A stretch of 64,000 nucleotides of DNA from Streptomyces asiaticus (GCF_018138715.1 NZ_JAGSHX010000006.1:7998001-8062000); one strand, 5' to 3'; positions 42,837-51,834 are shown, counted from the stretch's first letter. Numbers and translations are program-made. The notes: generated by a model from the sequence alone, not told the origin.

Positions 42837-43643
42837 ATGGCAACGGACATGAACTCCCTTGCGGCCGCGGCCGCGTGCGACGACCTGGACCTCACCCTCT
42901 CCGAGTCGGGCACCGGCCGCCCGGTGCTCGTCCTGCACGGAGGCGGCGGGCCCGCCACGGTCGCCGGTATCGCCGCACACCTCTCGCGCACCGCGCACAC
43001 GCTCGCGCCCGTGCACCCCGGCTGGGAGGGGACGCCCCGCCCCGACTGGCTGACCGGCGTGGACGATCTGGCCCTGGCCTATCTGCACCTCCTGCACGAC
43101 CGCGGCCTGCGCGACGCCCTGGTCATCGGGTCCTCGCTCGGCGGCTGGATCGCGGCCGAGATGGCGGTACGGGACACCGCGGGTGTCATCGGCGGCCTCG
43201 TCCTGATCGACGCGGTCGGGGTGGATATCCCCGGCGAGCCGATCACGGACTTCTTCGCCCTGGATCCCCGCGGTGTGGCGGAGCACTCCTGGCACGACCC
43301 GGACCGCTACTACGTGGACCCCGCCGACATACCGGCTGATCAAACTGCCATCCGGCAGGCCAACATGGCCACCATGCGCGTGCTCGCGGGCGAGCCGTAT
43401 ATGCACGACGCGAAACTGCTGCGCCGTCTGCACCGTGTGGACACACCGGCACTCCTGCTGTGGGGGGAGAGCGACCGCGTGGTCACACCGGCCTACGGCG
43501 CCGCCTACGCCGCGGCCTTCGGCAACGCCCGCTTCGAGGTCATCCCCCGAGCCGGCCATCTGCCCCAGATCGAACAGCCCGAGGCCACGCTCGCCCTGAT
43601 CGACGCCCACGCCCGGCGCACGGCCGACTCCACCGCCGCCTGA
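42837..43643 (+). CDS. alpha/beta-fold hydrolase
   Basis: 268 residues. Oxyanion loop LHGGGGP near the N-terminus, nucleophile elbow GSSLGGW, acid in LLWGESDRVV and catalytic His in RAGHLPQIEQP. A single-domain cytosolic esterase or C-C bond hydrolase; substrate unknown. No clear ribosome site precedes ATG 42837; ATG 42849 is a second choice. Control by the divergent MarR gene is likely. Confidence 0.88.
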   Translation: MATDMNSLAAAAACDDLDLTLSESGTGRPVLVLHGGGGPATVAGIAAHLSRTAHTLAPVHPGWEGTPRPDWLTGVDDLALAYLHLLHDRGLRDALVIGSSLGGWIAAEMAVRDTAGVIGGLVLIDAVGVDIPGEPITDFFALDPRGVAEHSWHDPDRYYVDPADIPADQTAIRQANMATMRVLAGEPYMHDAKLLRRLHRVDTPALLLWGESDRVVTPAYGAAYAAAFGNARFEVIPRAGHLPQIEQPEATLALIDAHARRTADSTAA

Positions 43644-43650
43644 GGTCCGG

Positions 43651-43706
43651 GTGGACGAGCCCTGGTGGACGAGCCCTGGTGGACACGTTCTGGTGGACGA
43701 GCTCCA
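43651..43706. repeat. 14-bp tandem repeat
   Basis: Four 14-bp units starting GTGGAC: two identical (43651-43664, 43665-43678) and two diverged. The array begins right after the hydrolase stop and reaches the broken end of the TetR fragment. Confidence 0.85.
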
Positions 43707-44200
43707 GCCGAGTGCGACCAGTGCGGCGCGGAGTTCGTCGAGGGTGTGGCGGGTGAGTTCGGTGAGCGTCTGCTTGCCCGCCGGATCGGCCCACTGGTCG
43801 AAGGCGTCGCAGAAGGCGCGGATGCCGAGTTCGGCGGCGAGGCTCGCGGTCGGTTCTGATACGCCGCGCTTGTGGAGCGCGTCCGTCACGGCCTCGGCGA
43901 GTTTGGCGCGCTTCAGGGCGGAGCGCTCCTGTAGTTCGGTGTTACCGGCGATGACCGGGCGGAGCCTGGCGCCGACGTCGCGGCGGTCGTCGGTGAAGGT
44001 GGCGGTCAGGGCGTCGAGGGCCGCGCGGAACGCTTCGAGCGGTGTGGCCGGGCCGGGCGCCGCGTCGATCACGTCGGCGAGGAGCCGGGTGTGCGTGTCC
44101 TGGCCGGCGAAGAGCACTTCCCGCTTGTCGCGGAAGTGCCGGAAGAAGGTGGTCTTGGTCAGACCGGCTCGATCGGCGACTTCACCACCGGCTGACGCCG
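43707..44200 (-). pseudogene. TetR-family regulator truncated at both ends
   Basis: A minus-strand frame shows the second half of a TetR HTH (EVADRAGLTKTTFFRHFRDKREVLF) and a helical C-terminal domain down to DELRAALVALG. The first ~30 residues and a start are missing before about 44200. At the other end the stop is gone: the frame runs through the 14-bp repeats and on antisense to the hydrolase. Confidence 0.7.
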
Positions 44201-44301
44201 ACGGGCGTGGCCGACGCGAGCCGTGGCAGCCAAGCGCCGGAACCGCTTCCACACCCGCGCCCAGGCCGGCCGGTGGCCGGCACGGCCTGGGCGCGGGCGC
44301 G

Positions 44302-44454
44302 TCAGTTGAAGAGCACCATGTAGGACGAGGTGAGGCCCGAGGCCAGCCAGAACGATCCGCCGGCGATACCGACGAGGATCAGTACTGCCAGCGCGCTGTC
44401 TATCTTTTCCACCAGCGGGGACGGAGGCCGAGGCTCCAGGTCATGTTCACTCAT
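44302..44454 (-). CDS. small single-span membrane protein
   Basis: 50 residues from ATG 44454: a charged, Pro-rich N-terminus (MSEHDLEPRPPSPLVEKID), then one hydrophobic helix (SALAVLILVGIAGGSFWLASGL) and a short tail. Too short for a family call. The ribosome site is weak (GGGCGG). The upstream stretch 44455-44790 (336 bp) shows no convincing gene or RNA. Confidence 0.5.
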   Translation of the reverse strand: MSEHDLEPRPPSPLVEKIDSALAVLILVGIAGGSFWLASGLTSSYMVLFN

Positions 44455-44790
44455 CCGCCCAACATATGCCAAGAAGTAGGTGTGTGCGGCGGCCTGTTGA
44501 GGTTTCCGTGACCGCAGGTTGTCCCGAAAGTCACCGGGCGTCCGCCGAAACGGGATCATCGCCGCGAGCGAAGAGGCTGGCGGGTTCACGACGTCACCGC
44601 CCGCCTCGGGCCGCGGCGGCCGGGTCAAGGCGGGTCAAGCGGTGGCACGGCCCGTTTCCGTGCGACGCCCCTCTGCCGCCGGCCGTTCCCCCCGCGGGCT
44701 TGAACCACGTGCCCCGACCCTGAACTCGTGCGCGCGGCGACGCGGCACGCATGAGCCCAGAGTCGCGGGGCACTCACGGGCGCGACGCGG

Positions 44791-45225
44791 TCAGGCGTCC
44801 GTCGGCGTGGTGGTGGTCGTGCCGATGCGCGGCAGGACGACGATGAGCACGGCTGCCGCGGCGAGCAGGTGCAGCACTTCGAGAGCCACGACGGTCAGGG
44901 CCTGGTCGGCGCCCACCAGCGGCCCGACGAGTAACACCACCACGGCGACGGTCACGATCACGGCGAAGGTACGCGTCGGCTGGGCCGTGCGGCGCGCGAT
45001 GAGCAGCGCGACGGTGCCGCCGACCAGGCTCACCAGGAAGGCCGCGAGGCACGCCTGGACCGCGGTGACGGTGCTCTCGGTGCCGGACATGGTGACGTCG
45101 AAGTCGGCTCCGGCGGCGTCGAAGATCAGGTAGCCGACGAGGACGGCGACCGCCGCGGCCAGGGCCGCGGGTATGACGAGGCGGGCGATGGCGGCGGTGG
45201 GGCGGGTGGATGTGGTGTCGGTCAT
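44791..45225 (-). CDS. four-span membrane protein (DUF6069-like)
   Basis: 144 residues with four hydrophobic segments (LVIPAALAAAVAVLVGYLIF; VQACLAAFLVSLVGGTVALLI; FAVIVTVAVVVLLVGPLVG; VALEVLHLLAAAAVLIVVLP) and the ALEVLHLLAA pattern in the last one. Such proteins are common in actinobacteria and have no known function. It stands alone. Confidence 0.75.
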   Translation of the reverse strand: MTDTTSTRPTAAIARLVIPAALAAAVAVLVGYLIFDAAGADFDVTMSGTESTVTAVQACLAAFLVSLVGGTVALLIARRTAQPTRTFAVIVTVAVVVLLVGPLVGADQALTVVALEVLHLLAAAAVLIVVLPRIGTTTTTPTDA

Positions 45226-45416
45226 GGAACTTCTTCCGTGGATGGGGAAAGTGGGTGGTGGGCAGCCCCGCGGGTCGGGTGGAGCAGGAGTGCGGGGCAG
45301 TTTTGGGCCACGTCATTCTGCTTGTTGATCGTTTCGGAGGGCGCGCTTCCGGCCACGGGCCGACCACCGGCGGACATGGCGAAGCCCCCGAGGCCTTGGG
45401 GCGAATTCCAGGGGTC

Positions 45417-45995
45417 GTTGCAACACAGTGATCAACTGGCTGTTGCCAGGAGCTTAGCGAGACGCTCGGCTGGGGTTTCCCAGCCGAGCGTTTTGCGTGG
45501 GCGGCTATTCAGTTCGGCGGCCACTGTGTCCAGTTCCTCGCGGGTGTAGCGGGCCAGGTCGGTGCTCTTGGGGAAGTACTGCCGCAGCAGGCCGTTCGTG
45601 TTCTCGCTCGAGCCGCGCTGCCAGGGGCTGCCGGGGTCGCAGAAGGAGACCGGCATGTCGGTGGCGGTGCTGAACTGTTTGTGCAGGGCCATCTCGGAGC
45701 CCTGGTCCCAGGTGAGGGAGCGTCTGAGCTGGGCCGGGAGGGTCGAGACGGCCTGGACGAGGGCGTCGCGGACCTGGGCGGGCTGGCGGCCGTCGGGCAG
45801 GTGGACCAGGACGACGAATCTGGTGGTGCGTTCGACGAGGGTGCCGATCGCTGACTTGTGGGCCTTGCCGATGATGAGGTCGCCCTCCCAGTGTCCGGGG
45901 ATCGCGCGGTCTGTGGCTTCGGAGGGCCGTTCGCTGATCATCACCATGTCCTGGGCCATGCGGGGCTGGCGCCGGTAGGCGTACACCCCCTCGTG
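45417..45995 (-). mobile_element. IS30-family insertion sequence remnant
   Basis: Holds the 3' two-thirds of an IS30-type transposase and one apparent end next to GTTGCAACACAGTG (about 45417-45430). The 5' part of the transposase and the other end are missing; the element stops inside a solute-binding-protein gene near 45995. Not capable of moving on its own. Confidence 0.75.
45432..45986 (-). pseudogene. IS30-type transposase, N-terminus missing
   Basis: 184 codons contain the DDE catalytic core: D in HWEGDLIIGK, D in LTWDQGSEM and E in RGSSENTNGLLRQYFPK, ending with the usual ELNSRPRKTLGWETPAERL. The N-terminal HTH and linker (about 150-200 residues) are absent, so the protein is non-functional. 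Confidence 0.85.
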
Positions 45996-46093
45996 CCCCG
46001 GGCGAGGACGGGGGTGCCGAGGTTGATGGAGGCGCGGAGCACTCCGGTGGGGGCGAGGTCGCGGGCGAGCGCGGTGCTGTCGGTGATCTCCAT
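45996..46093 (-). pseudogene. N-terminal fragment of a solute-binding protein gene
   Basis: From ATG 46093 the frame reads MEITDSTALARDLAPTGVLRASINLGTPVLA, the start of a cytosolic-looking amino-acid-type substrate-binding protein (PTGVLRA.INLGNPVLA pattern). After about 30 codons it runs into the IS30 remnant. The rest of the gene is not on the far side of the element. Confidence 0.6.
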
Positions 46094-46126
46094 GGGCCGG
46101 GTCTGGAAACGGCCGGTGTCACCGAC

Positions 46127-47365
46127 TCACAGCCGGACGACGATCAGGGCGATGTCGTCGCGTCCGCCGTCTGCCACGCCGAGGCGGGAGAGCAGGGTGT
46201 CGGCCAGCTGGTCGGGGCTGAGAGAGGTGTGGCGGCCGAGGGTGTCGGTGAGGCGGCGCAGCCCGACGTCGATGTCCTCGTCACGGCGTTCGATGAGTCC
46301 GTCGGTGTAGAGCACGAGGGTGTCGCCCGGGGTGTAGGACACGGTGGCCTGAGGGCGGGGGAGGTGGTCGGTGACAAGGCCCAGCGGAGGGTTGGTGGCC
46401 TGGTCGAGCAGGTCGGCGGTGCCGTCCGGCCGGGCCAGGACCGGTGGCGGGTGGCCGGCGCTGGTGTAGGTGATGCGCTGCCGGCGGGTGTCGACGACGG
46501 CCTTGGCCGCGGTCGTGGCCAGCGCGCCCTCGAAGGTGCGGGCGTAGAGGCTCAGGACGTCCATCGCTCTGCCGGGCTCGCTGATGGCGCGGACGGCGGC
46601 GGACAGGGCGCTGCGGAGCATACCCATGACGGCGGCGGCCTCCAGGCCGTGGCCGACCACATCGCCGACCGCGACGGTGAAGGTGTCCGGGGACAGGTCC
46701 ACCACGTCGTACCAGTCGCCGCACACATTGAGCGACCGGGCGGCGGGCATGTAGCGCACGGCGATTTCGCGGTGTCCGGCCAGGTCCGGGGAGTGCAGCA
46801 TGGCCTCCTGGAGGGTGAGGGCGGTGCGGCGCTCCCGGTCGTGGGCCTCGCGGAGTTCCTCGTTGAGGTGCTGGAGTTCCCGCGCCCGCGTGTACAGCTC
46901 GGCCTCCATCGCCTCGCGTTCCCCGCCCGCCTCCGGCTTCGGGCGCGGCGGGCGGGTCAGCACGAACTCGGTCATGTCCTCCACCCGGTGGATGATCCAC
47001 CGCACCTCTCCGTCGGGTCCGAGGACGGGTGTGTTCATGGGCGACCACCACTTGGCCCGGAACACTCCCGGCCGCCCGGAGATGGGGATGTCGTACTTCT
47101 GCACCGCCATCGTGTCCGCCTGCTTCGTGCGCAGGACCCGCTGGAGAGAGGCGTCCAGATTGCGCACCCCGTCGGCGTCCGGGTCCGCCGGATTGTCGGG
47201 GTGGACCTCGAAGAGGTAGTGGCCGATCAGCTCCTCCCTGGTCCGGCCCGTGGCCCGCAGATAGGCCTCGTTGACCTCGACGACCACCAGGTCGGGGGTC
47301 AGCACCAGATAAGGACTGGGTGTGACGGCGAACACCGCCTGGTAGTCGATCCGCGGTGCGCTCAC
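46127..47365 (-). CDS. PAS-SpoIIE PP2C-type phosphatase
   Basis: 412 residues. An N-terminal PAS domain (YQAVFAVTPSPYLVLTPDLVVVEVNEAYLRATGRTREELIGH) is followed by a coiled-coil linker (ELQHLNEELREAHDRERRTALTLQEAML) and an RsbU/SpoIIE domain with GDWYDVV, VGDVVGHGLEAAAVM, YTDGLIERRDEDID and GGRDDIALIVV. All metal-binding Asp motifs look intact. It probably dephosphorylates an anti-anti-sigma factor in response to a PAS signal. Confidence 0.9.
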   Translation of the reverse strand: MSAPRIDYQAVFAVTPSPYLVLTPDLVVVEVNEAYLRATGRTREELIGHYLFEVHPDNPADPDADGVRNLDASLQRVLRTKQADTMAVQKYDIPISGRPGVFRAKWWSPMNTPVLGPDGEVRWIIHRVEDMTEFVLTRPPRPKPEAGGEREAMEAELYTRARELQHLNEELREAHDRERRTALTLQEAMLHSPDLAGHREIAVRYMPAARSLNVCGDWYDVVDLSPDTFTVAVGDVVGHGLEAAAVMGMLRSALSAAVRAISEPGRAMDVLSLYARTFEGALATTAAKAVVDTRRQRITYTSAGHPPPVLARPDGTADLLDQATNPPLGLVTDHLPRPQATVSYTPGDTLVLYTDGLIERRDEDIDVGLRRLTDTLGRHTSLSPDQLADTLLSRLGVADGGRDDIALIVVRL

Positions 47366-47398
47366 AGCCTTCTCCCGTCCGGCCCGACTCCTGTCTCA

Positions 47399-47430
47399 AT
47401 TCCGATTCTCGACTATTCCGATTCTCGACG
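47399..47430. repeat. 16-bp direct repeat upstream of the phosphatase gene
   Basis: Two adjacent near-identical 16-bp copies (15 of 16 match), 34 bp before the phosphatase start. The position suggests a role in its promoter. The remaining 280 bp to the next gene show no coding sequence; GAAC at 47600 and CGTC at 47621 loosely resemble an ECF-sigma promoter. Confidence 0.6.
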
Positions 47431-47712
47431 ATGCGGCCCGCCCTGAGCGACGGACCGTCGGCTCGCCGATCACCGAGGACGCCAACCGGACGGCTCGCGT
47501 ACCCGGCCATCTGACGCCGACCGGCCCTGTCGCGCCCCGTCGGCTGCCGGGGCGCTGTGCCGGTTGTGGAGCGATCTTGTGAGATTCGGACACATTTTTG
47601 AACCTCGTCCACCGGTTGTTCGTCCTCCAGTGCTGGACTACCGGGATGTCTTCGCGACGGAGCGAAGCCCCCGCGTCATGAACCGCACCACGAGCGAATG
47701 GACAGGCACACC

Positions 47713-48597
47713 ATGGGGCGACACCGACGAATATCCCGGCTTCCCCGGACCACGCTGGCGTCACGAGCGGCGCTGGCCGCGGGGGCACTCGTGCCGACGA
47801 TCGCCTCGGTGGGGTCGGCTCACGCGGCCACCCCGCAGGCGGCGATCTGCACCTCGGACCAGCCGGGGCTCGCCGACAAGCTCTCCGAGGACATCAACGC
47901 GGCACTGGACGGCTCCACCGCCACGACGGCGATCAGCCTCCACGACCGCACCACGAACACCACCTGCACGCTTGACGCGGACCGGACGTTCGACTCCGCG
48001 AGCACGGTCAAGGTGACCGTGCTCGGCACGCTGCTGTGGGACGCGCAGAAGGACGGCCGCGCCCTGACGCAGGAGGAGAAGGACCGTGTCACCGCCATGA
48101 TCACGAAGTCCGACAACGATGCCACCACGGCGCTGTGGAAGCAGCTCGGGGCGGACAAGATCAACGGATTCCTCCAGGCCGCGGGGATGACCGACACCGT
48201 CCTCGACGGCGAGGGGCACTGGGGGCTCACCCAGATCACGGCCAACGACGAGGAGAAGCTCCTCAACCTGGTGACCCACGCGAACCCGGTGCTCAGCGAG
48301 GACTCCCGCGGCTACATCCTGAAGCTGACGAGCGAGGTCATCCCCTCGCAGCGCTGGGGGACCCCGGCCGGCGCGCCGGGCGACGCACAGGTGCATGTGA
48401 AGAACGGCTGGCTGGAGCGGGCCACGAACGGCTGGCGGGTGCACAGCCTCGGCGCCTTCACCGGCGGCGACCATGACTACACGATCACGGTGCTCTCGCA
48501 GGACAACGCCACGATGGACGACGGCATCGCCAACATCGAGGGCGTCGCCCGCGCGGTCCACCGGGACCTCAACGCGCCCGCGCCCAGCGCGCGCTAG
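47713..48597 (+). CDS. secreted class A beta-lactamase-like serine hydrolase
   Basis: About 294 residues. An Arg-rich N-terminus and hydrophobic segment ending SAHA form a secretion signal. The motifs of the penicilloyl-serine fold are S-x-x-K in DSASTVKV, SDN in KSDNDAT and a KTG-equivalent written KNG in VHVKNGW. True class A beta-lactamases usually have KTG or KSG and a Glu in an omega loop that is not obvious here, so resistance activity is doubtful. ATG 47713 or 47698 may be the start. Confidence 0.8.
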   Translation: MGRHRRISRLPRTTLASRAALAAGALVPTIASVGSAHAATPQAAICTSDQPGLADKLSEDINAALDGSTATTAISLHDRTTNTTCTLDADRTFDSASTVKVTVLGTLLWDAQKDGRALTQEEKDRVTAMITKSDNDATTALWKQLGADKINGFLQAAGMTDTVLDGEGHWGLTQITANDEEKLLNLVTHANPVLSEDSRGYILKLTSEVIPSQRWGTPAGAPGDAQVHVKNGWLERATNGWRVHSLGAFTGGDHDYTITVLSQDNATMDDGIANIEGVARAVHRDLNAPAPSAR

Positions 48598-48777
48598 CCG
48601 GGGTCAGGAGGCCCGGGTGTGGTGGTCCGCTTGCGGGCGTCGGCCCGGGCCGGGCCCTCGTTGATCAGCCGGTCCGACCGCGTGGTCGCGTTGGTCCGAC
48701 TGACGATGTACGTTCGCTCACGCCGACAACGTCAGTGCGACAGACGTTTGTTGAGCGGACTCCATGAAAGGAACACC

Positions 48778-49527
48778 TTGCCCACCACCACACTGCGGAT
48801 TCCCACCCCGGACGGTCAGGCCGACGCTTTCGCCGCCTTCCCCGAGGGTGGCGAGCGGCACCCCGGGGTGCTGCTGTACCCGGACGCCTTCGGCATCCGG
48901 CCCGTGCTGCGGGAGATGGCCCGCGAACTGGCCGGGCACGGGTACTACGTGCTCGTCCCCAACTTCCTCTACCGGCACGGACCGGCACCGGTGATCGAAC
49001 TTCCCGAGCACATCGGGGAGGAGATCCGGCCCGCGGTCATCGGCCAACTGATGCCCCTGATCGAGGCGCACACCACCGAACGGATCCTGCGCGACGCCGA
49101 TGCCTACCTGAGGTTCCTCACCACCCGGCCCGAGGTCGGCGCCGGACCGGTCGGTGTGATCGGCTACTGCATAGGCGCCGCCCTGGCGATGCGCACCGCG
49201 ACGGCCCACCCCGGCCAGGTGGCCGCCGTCGCCGGATTCCACCCCGGCTTCCTGGTGACCGACGCGCCCGACAGCCCGCACCGCCTCGTCCCCGGCCTCA
49301 CCGCCCACGCCCACATCGGCCTCGCCGAAGGCGATATGTCGCCCGAGGCCATCGGCGAACTCAACCAGGCACTGGACGCCGCGGGTGTCGGCTACACCAC
49401 CGAGATCTACCCCGGCACCGTCCACGGCTTCACCATGGCCGACACCGACGCCTTCAGCCCCTCGGCGCTGCGACGCCACTGGGACCGGCTGCTCCCGCTC
49501 CTGGACCGCGCCCTGGCAGGCGGCTGA
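48778..49527 (+). CDS. dienelactone hydrolase family protein
   Basis: 249 residues. The catalytic triad is visible: Cys in VIGYCIGAALA, Asp in GLAEGDMSPE and His in GTVHGFTMAD. The TTG 48778 start has AAAGGA five bases upstream and matches the family N-terminus (TTTLRIPTPDGQADAFAAFP); the frame is open to 48619 without family resemblance. Acts in the cytosol on lactones or esters. Confidence 0.87.
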   Translation: MPTTTLRIPTPDGQADAFAAFPEGGERHPGVLLYPDAFGIRPVLREMARELAGHGYYVLVPNFLYRHGPAPVIELPEHIGEEIRPAVIGQLMPLIEAHTTERILRDADAYLRFLTTRPEVGAGPVGVIGYCIGAALAMRTATAHPGQVAAVAGFHPGFLVTDAPDSPHRLVPGLTAHAHIGLAEGDMSPEAIGELNQALDAAGVGYTTEIYPGTVHGFTMADTDAFSPSALRRHWDRLLPLLDRALAGG

Positions 49528-49603
49528 GGGGGCTCCGGCCCGGAGAGCGAACCTGAGGGGCGGATTTTCCGTGGTCCACCCCCTTCACGCATCCGGTGCA
49601 TGC

Positions 49604-49617
49604 ACTGTATACACAGT
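49604..49617. promoter_or_regulatory. ACTGT-ATAC-ACAGT GntR operator
   Basis: A perfect 5-bp inverted repeat with a 4-bp centre, ending 2 bp before the ATG of the GntR gene. Its size and place suit autorepression by the GntR/FadR-type protein encoded next. Confidence 0.75.
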
Positions 49618-49619
49618 AT

Positions 49620-50324
49620 ATGAGCCGAGAAGACAGAGGCCGCCGCGGTGATGCCCAAGGCGCCGACGCCCTCACCGACGAGCTGCGCCGGCTGATCGTC
49701 GAGGGCGTCTACCCGCCGGGCCACCGACTGGTCCAGGACGAACTCGCCGACCGGTTCGGGGTGAGCCGCATCCCGCTGCGGGAGGCCATGCGCACCCTCG
49801 CGAGCGAGGGTCTGCTGCGCTCGACGCCGGGCCGCGGCACGTTCGTCACGGTGCTGGACCTCGAGGAGATCGACGAGATCTACAACCTGCGGCGGCTCAT
49901 CGAGCCGAGTTTCGCCGAGCATGTCACCGAGCGGGTCTCCCGGCGCGACATCAGCCGGTTCGAGGAGATGGCGACCGCGATGGAGCGGGCCGCGGGGTCC
50001 GGCGCCGATATCTGGTCGCGGACGAACCTCGCGTTCCACCTGGACATGTACCGGCTGTCCCGGCTGCCCATGCGCTACGAGATCATCTCGCAGATGTACC
50101 ACCGGCTGGAGCCGTACTCCCGGTTCTACGTCCATGGCACCTCGGCGTACGGCCGGGTCCACCATGAGCACGCCGCGATGGTCCAGGCGCTGGCCGACGG
50201 GGACGCGGAGGAGCTGGCCCGGCAGATCACGGCGCATATCGACGGCGGCCAGGAAGGGCTCCACACGGCCTGGGAGAACAGCAGCGGTGCCCTCCAGGCG
50301 TACTGGGCGGAGTCGGCCCGGTGA
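49620..50324 (+). CDS. GntR/FadR-family transcriptional regulator
   Basis: 234 residues. The N-terminal winged HTH reads DELADRFGVSRIPLREAMRTLASEGLL; the all-helical C-terminal FCD domain has metal-ligand-like positions (NLAFHLDMYRLS, HHEHAAMVQAL, ITAHIDGG). It heads the 5-oxoproline operon and overlaps pxpA by GTGA. Probably a local repressor relieved by 5-oxoproline or a related acid. Confidence 0.92.
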   Translation: MSREDRGRRGDAQGADALTDELRRLIVEGVYPPGHRLVQDELADRFGVSRIPLREAMRTLASEGLLRSTPGRGTFVTVLDLEEIDEIYNLRRLIEPSFAEHVTERVSRRDISRFEEMATAMERAAGSGADIWSRTNLAFHLDMYRLSRLPMRYEIISQMYHRLEPYSRFYVHGTSAYGRVHHEHAAMVQALADGDAEELARQITAHIDGGQEGLHTAWENSSGALQAYWAESAR

Positions 50325-51124
50325 CCGCCCTCGCGCTCAACACCGATGTGGGCGAGGGGTTCGGGGTCTGGGGACCGGCCGACGAGGGCGAGCTGCTGGA
50401 CCAGGTCACCGCGGCCAACGTGGCCTGCGGATTCCACGCCGGGGACCCCGACATCCTGCGCCGCACCTGCGAGGCGGGCACCGCCCGGGGCGTGGCCATC
50501 GGGGCCCAGGTCTCCTACCGCGACCTGGCCGGTTTCGGCCGCCGCTTCATCGAGGTGCCGCCGGCCACGCTGGTCAACGAACTCCTGTACCAGATGGGCG
50601 CGTTGGAGGTGTTCGCCCGGCTCGCGGGCGGTCGCGTCGGCTATGTGAAGGCCCATGGCGCGCTCTACAACGCGGCGGCCCGGCACACCGGGCACGCGGC
50701 CGCGATCGTCGAGGCCGTCGCCCTCTACGACCGCACGCTGCCGCTGCTGTGCCAGCCGCGCACCGCGGTCTGGGAGCGGGCGCTGGAGGCCGGGGTACGT
50801 CCGCTGGCCGAGGGGTTCATCGACCGCGGCTACACCGACGAGGGGCTGCTGGTGCCCAGGTCCGCGCCCGGTGCCCTGATCACCGACCCGGCCGAGGCGG
50901 CCGAACGCGCCCTGCGGATGGCGGAGTCGGGGACGGTGGTCTCGGTGAGCGGCAGCGTCGTACGGATCGCCCCGGACGGCGGCGAGCTGGCCGCGCTGTG
51001 CGTGCACAGCGACACCCCGGGCGCGGTGGGGCTGGCCGCCGCCGTACGGGAGGCGCTGGCGTCCGGGGGTGTCGCGGTGGGCCCGCCCGGTGCCGCCGCG
51101 GACCGGGTCGGGGCGCGGTCGTGA
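50321..51124 (+). CDS. pxpA: 5-oxoprolinase subunit A (LamB/YcsF family)
   Basis: 267 residues. Family signature NTDVGEGFG...NVACGFHAGDP at the N-terminus and GYVKAHGALYN in the middle. With PxpB and PxpC it forms the ATP-dependent 5-oxoprolinase that opens 5-oxo-L-proline to L-glutamate in the cytosol. Overlaps with the GntR stop and the pxpB start show translational coupling. Confidence 0.93.
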   Translation: MTALALNTDVGEGFGVWGPADEGELLDQVTAANVACGFHAGDPDILRRTCEAGTARGVAIGAQVSYRDLAGFGRRFIEVPPATLVNELLYQMGALEVFARLAGGRVGYVKAHGALYNAAARHTGHAAAIVEAVALYDRTLPLLCQPRTAVWERALEAGVRPLAEGFIDRGYTDEGLLVPRSAPGALITDPAEAAERALRMAESGTVVSVSGSVVRIAPDGGELAALCVHSDTPGAVGLAAAVREALASGGVAVGPPGAAADRVGARS

Positions 51125-51834
51125 CCGCGGCGGACGCGATGTCCGTGAACGTCACGGCTGTGGACGTCGCGTCTGTGGACGTCGCGTCTGTGAACGTCAC
51201 GTCGAGCGAAACGATTCTGCGGAGGGCCGGCGACCGGGGCTGGCTGATCGAGTGCGCGGACCGGCACCCCGCCGAGGTCGCCACCTCGATCCGCGCCCAG
51301 CCCTGGGCGTCGGGGCTGCGGGAGGTCGTGCCCGCCGCCAGGACCGTGCTGGTGGTGGCGGAGACCGCGGCCGGGATGGGCAAGCTCGCCGCCGGACTGC
51401 GCACCGTGCTCGACGGGCCCGGCGCCCGCCCCACCGGACCACCGCCCGGCAGGCGGATCGTGATCCCGGTCCGCTACGACGGACCCGACCTGCCCGGGGT
51501 CGCCGAACGCCTCGGCCTGGCCCCGGACGAGGTGGCCCGCAGGCACAGCGCGGGCGAGCACCGGGTCGGCTTCTTCGGCTTCGCGCCCGGCTTCGCGTAT
51601 CTGGACGGCGTACCGGAGAGCCTCCGGCTGCCCCGGCTGTCCAGCCCGCGCCCGAGAGTGGCCGCCGGGGTGGTGGCCATCGCCGGGAACCAGACGGTGG
51701 TCTACCCCGGCGGAACCCCCGGCGGCTGGCACCAGATCGGCGTCACCACCGCCCGGCTGTGGGACGTGACGGCCGAACCGCCCAACCGGCTCGCGGTCGG
51801 CGACCGGATCGTCTTCGAGGTGGTGGCGCCATGA
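51121..51834 (+). CDS. pxpB: 5-oxoprolinase subunit B (KipI-like)
   Basis: 237 residues. Carboxyltransferase-like domain with IPVRYDGPDLPGVAERLGL, HRVGFFGFAPGFAYLDGVP and GNQTVVYPGGTPGGWHQIG. The conserved part starts near residue 28 (SETILRRAGDRGWLIE). Before it lies an odd repeat of four 5-residue units (VNVTA/VDVAS), each beginning with an in-frame GTG, so translation could start at any of five GTGs. Overlaps pxpA (GTGA) and pxpC (ATGA). Confidence 0.92.
   Translation: MTAADAMSVNVTAVDVASVDVASVNVTSSETILRRAGDRGWLIECADRHPAEVATSIRAQPWASGLREVVPAARTVLVVAETAAGMGKLAAGLRTVLDGPGARPTGPPPGRRIVIPVRYDGPDLPGVAERLGLAPDEVARRHSAGEHRVGFFGFAPGFAYLDGVPESLRLPRLSSPRPRVAAGVVAIAGNQTVVYPGGTPGGWHQIGVTTARLWDVTAEPPNRLAVGDRIVFEVVAP
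51145..51204 (+). repeat. 15-bp tandem repeat in pxpB 5' end
   Basis: Four 15-bp units (51145-51159, 51160-51174, 51175-51189, 51190-51204), each starting with GTG in frame. They encode a Val-rich N-terminal extension unlike other PxpB proteins. Confidence 0.9.

Noticed and set aside
44455..44790. tRNA or small RNA gene
   Set aside because: No cloverleaf, no CCA-type acceptor pairing, no strong hairpin with a terminator was found by eye.
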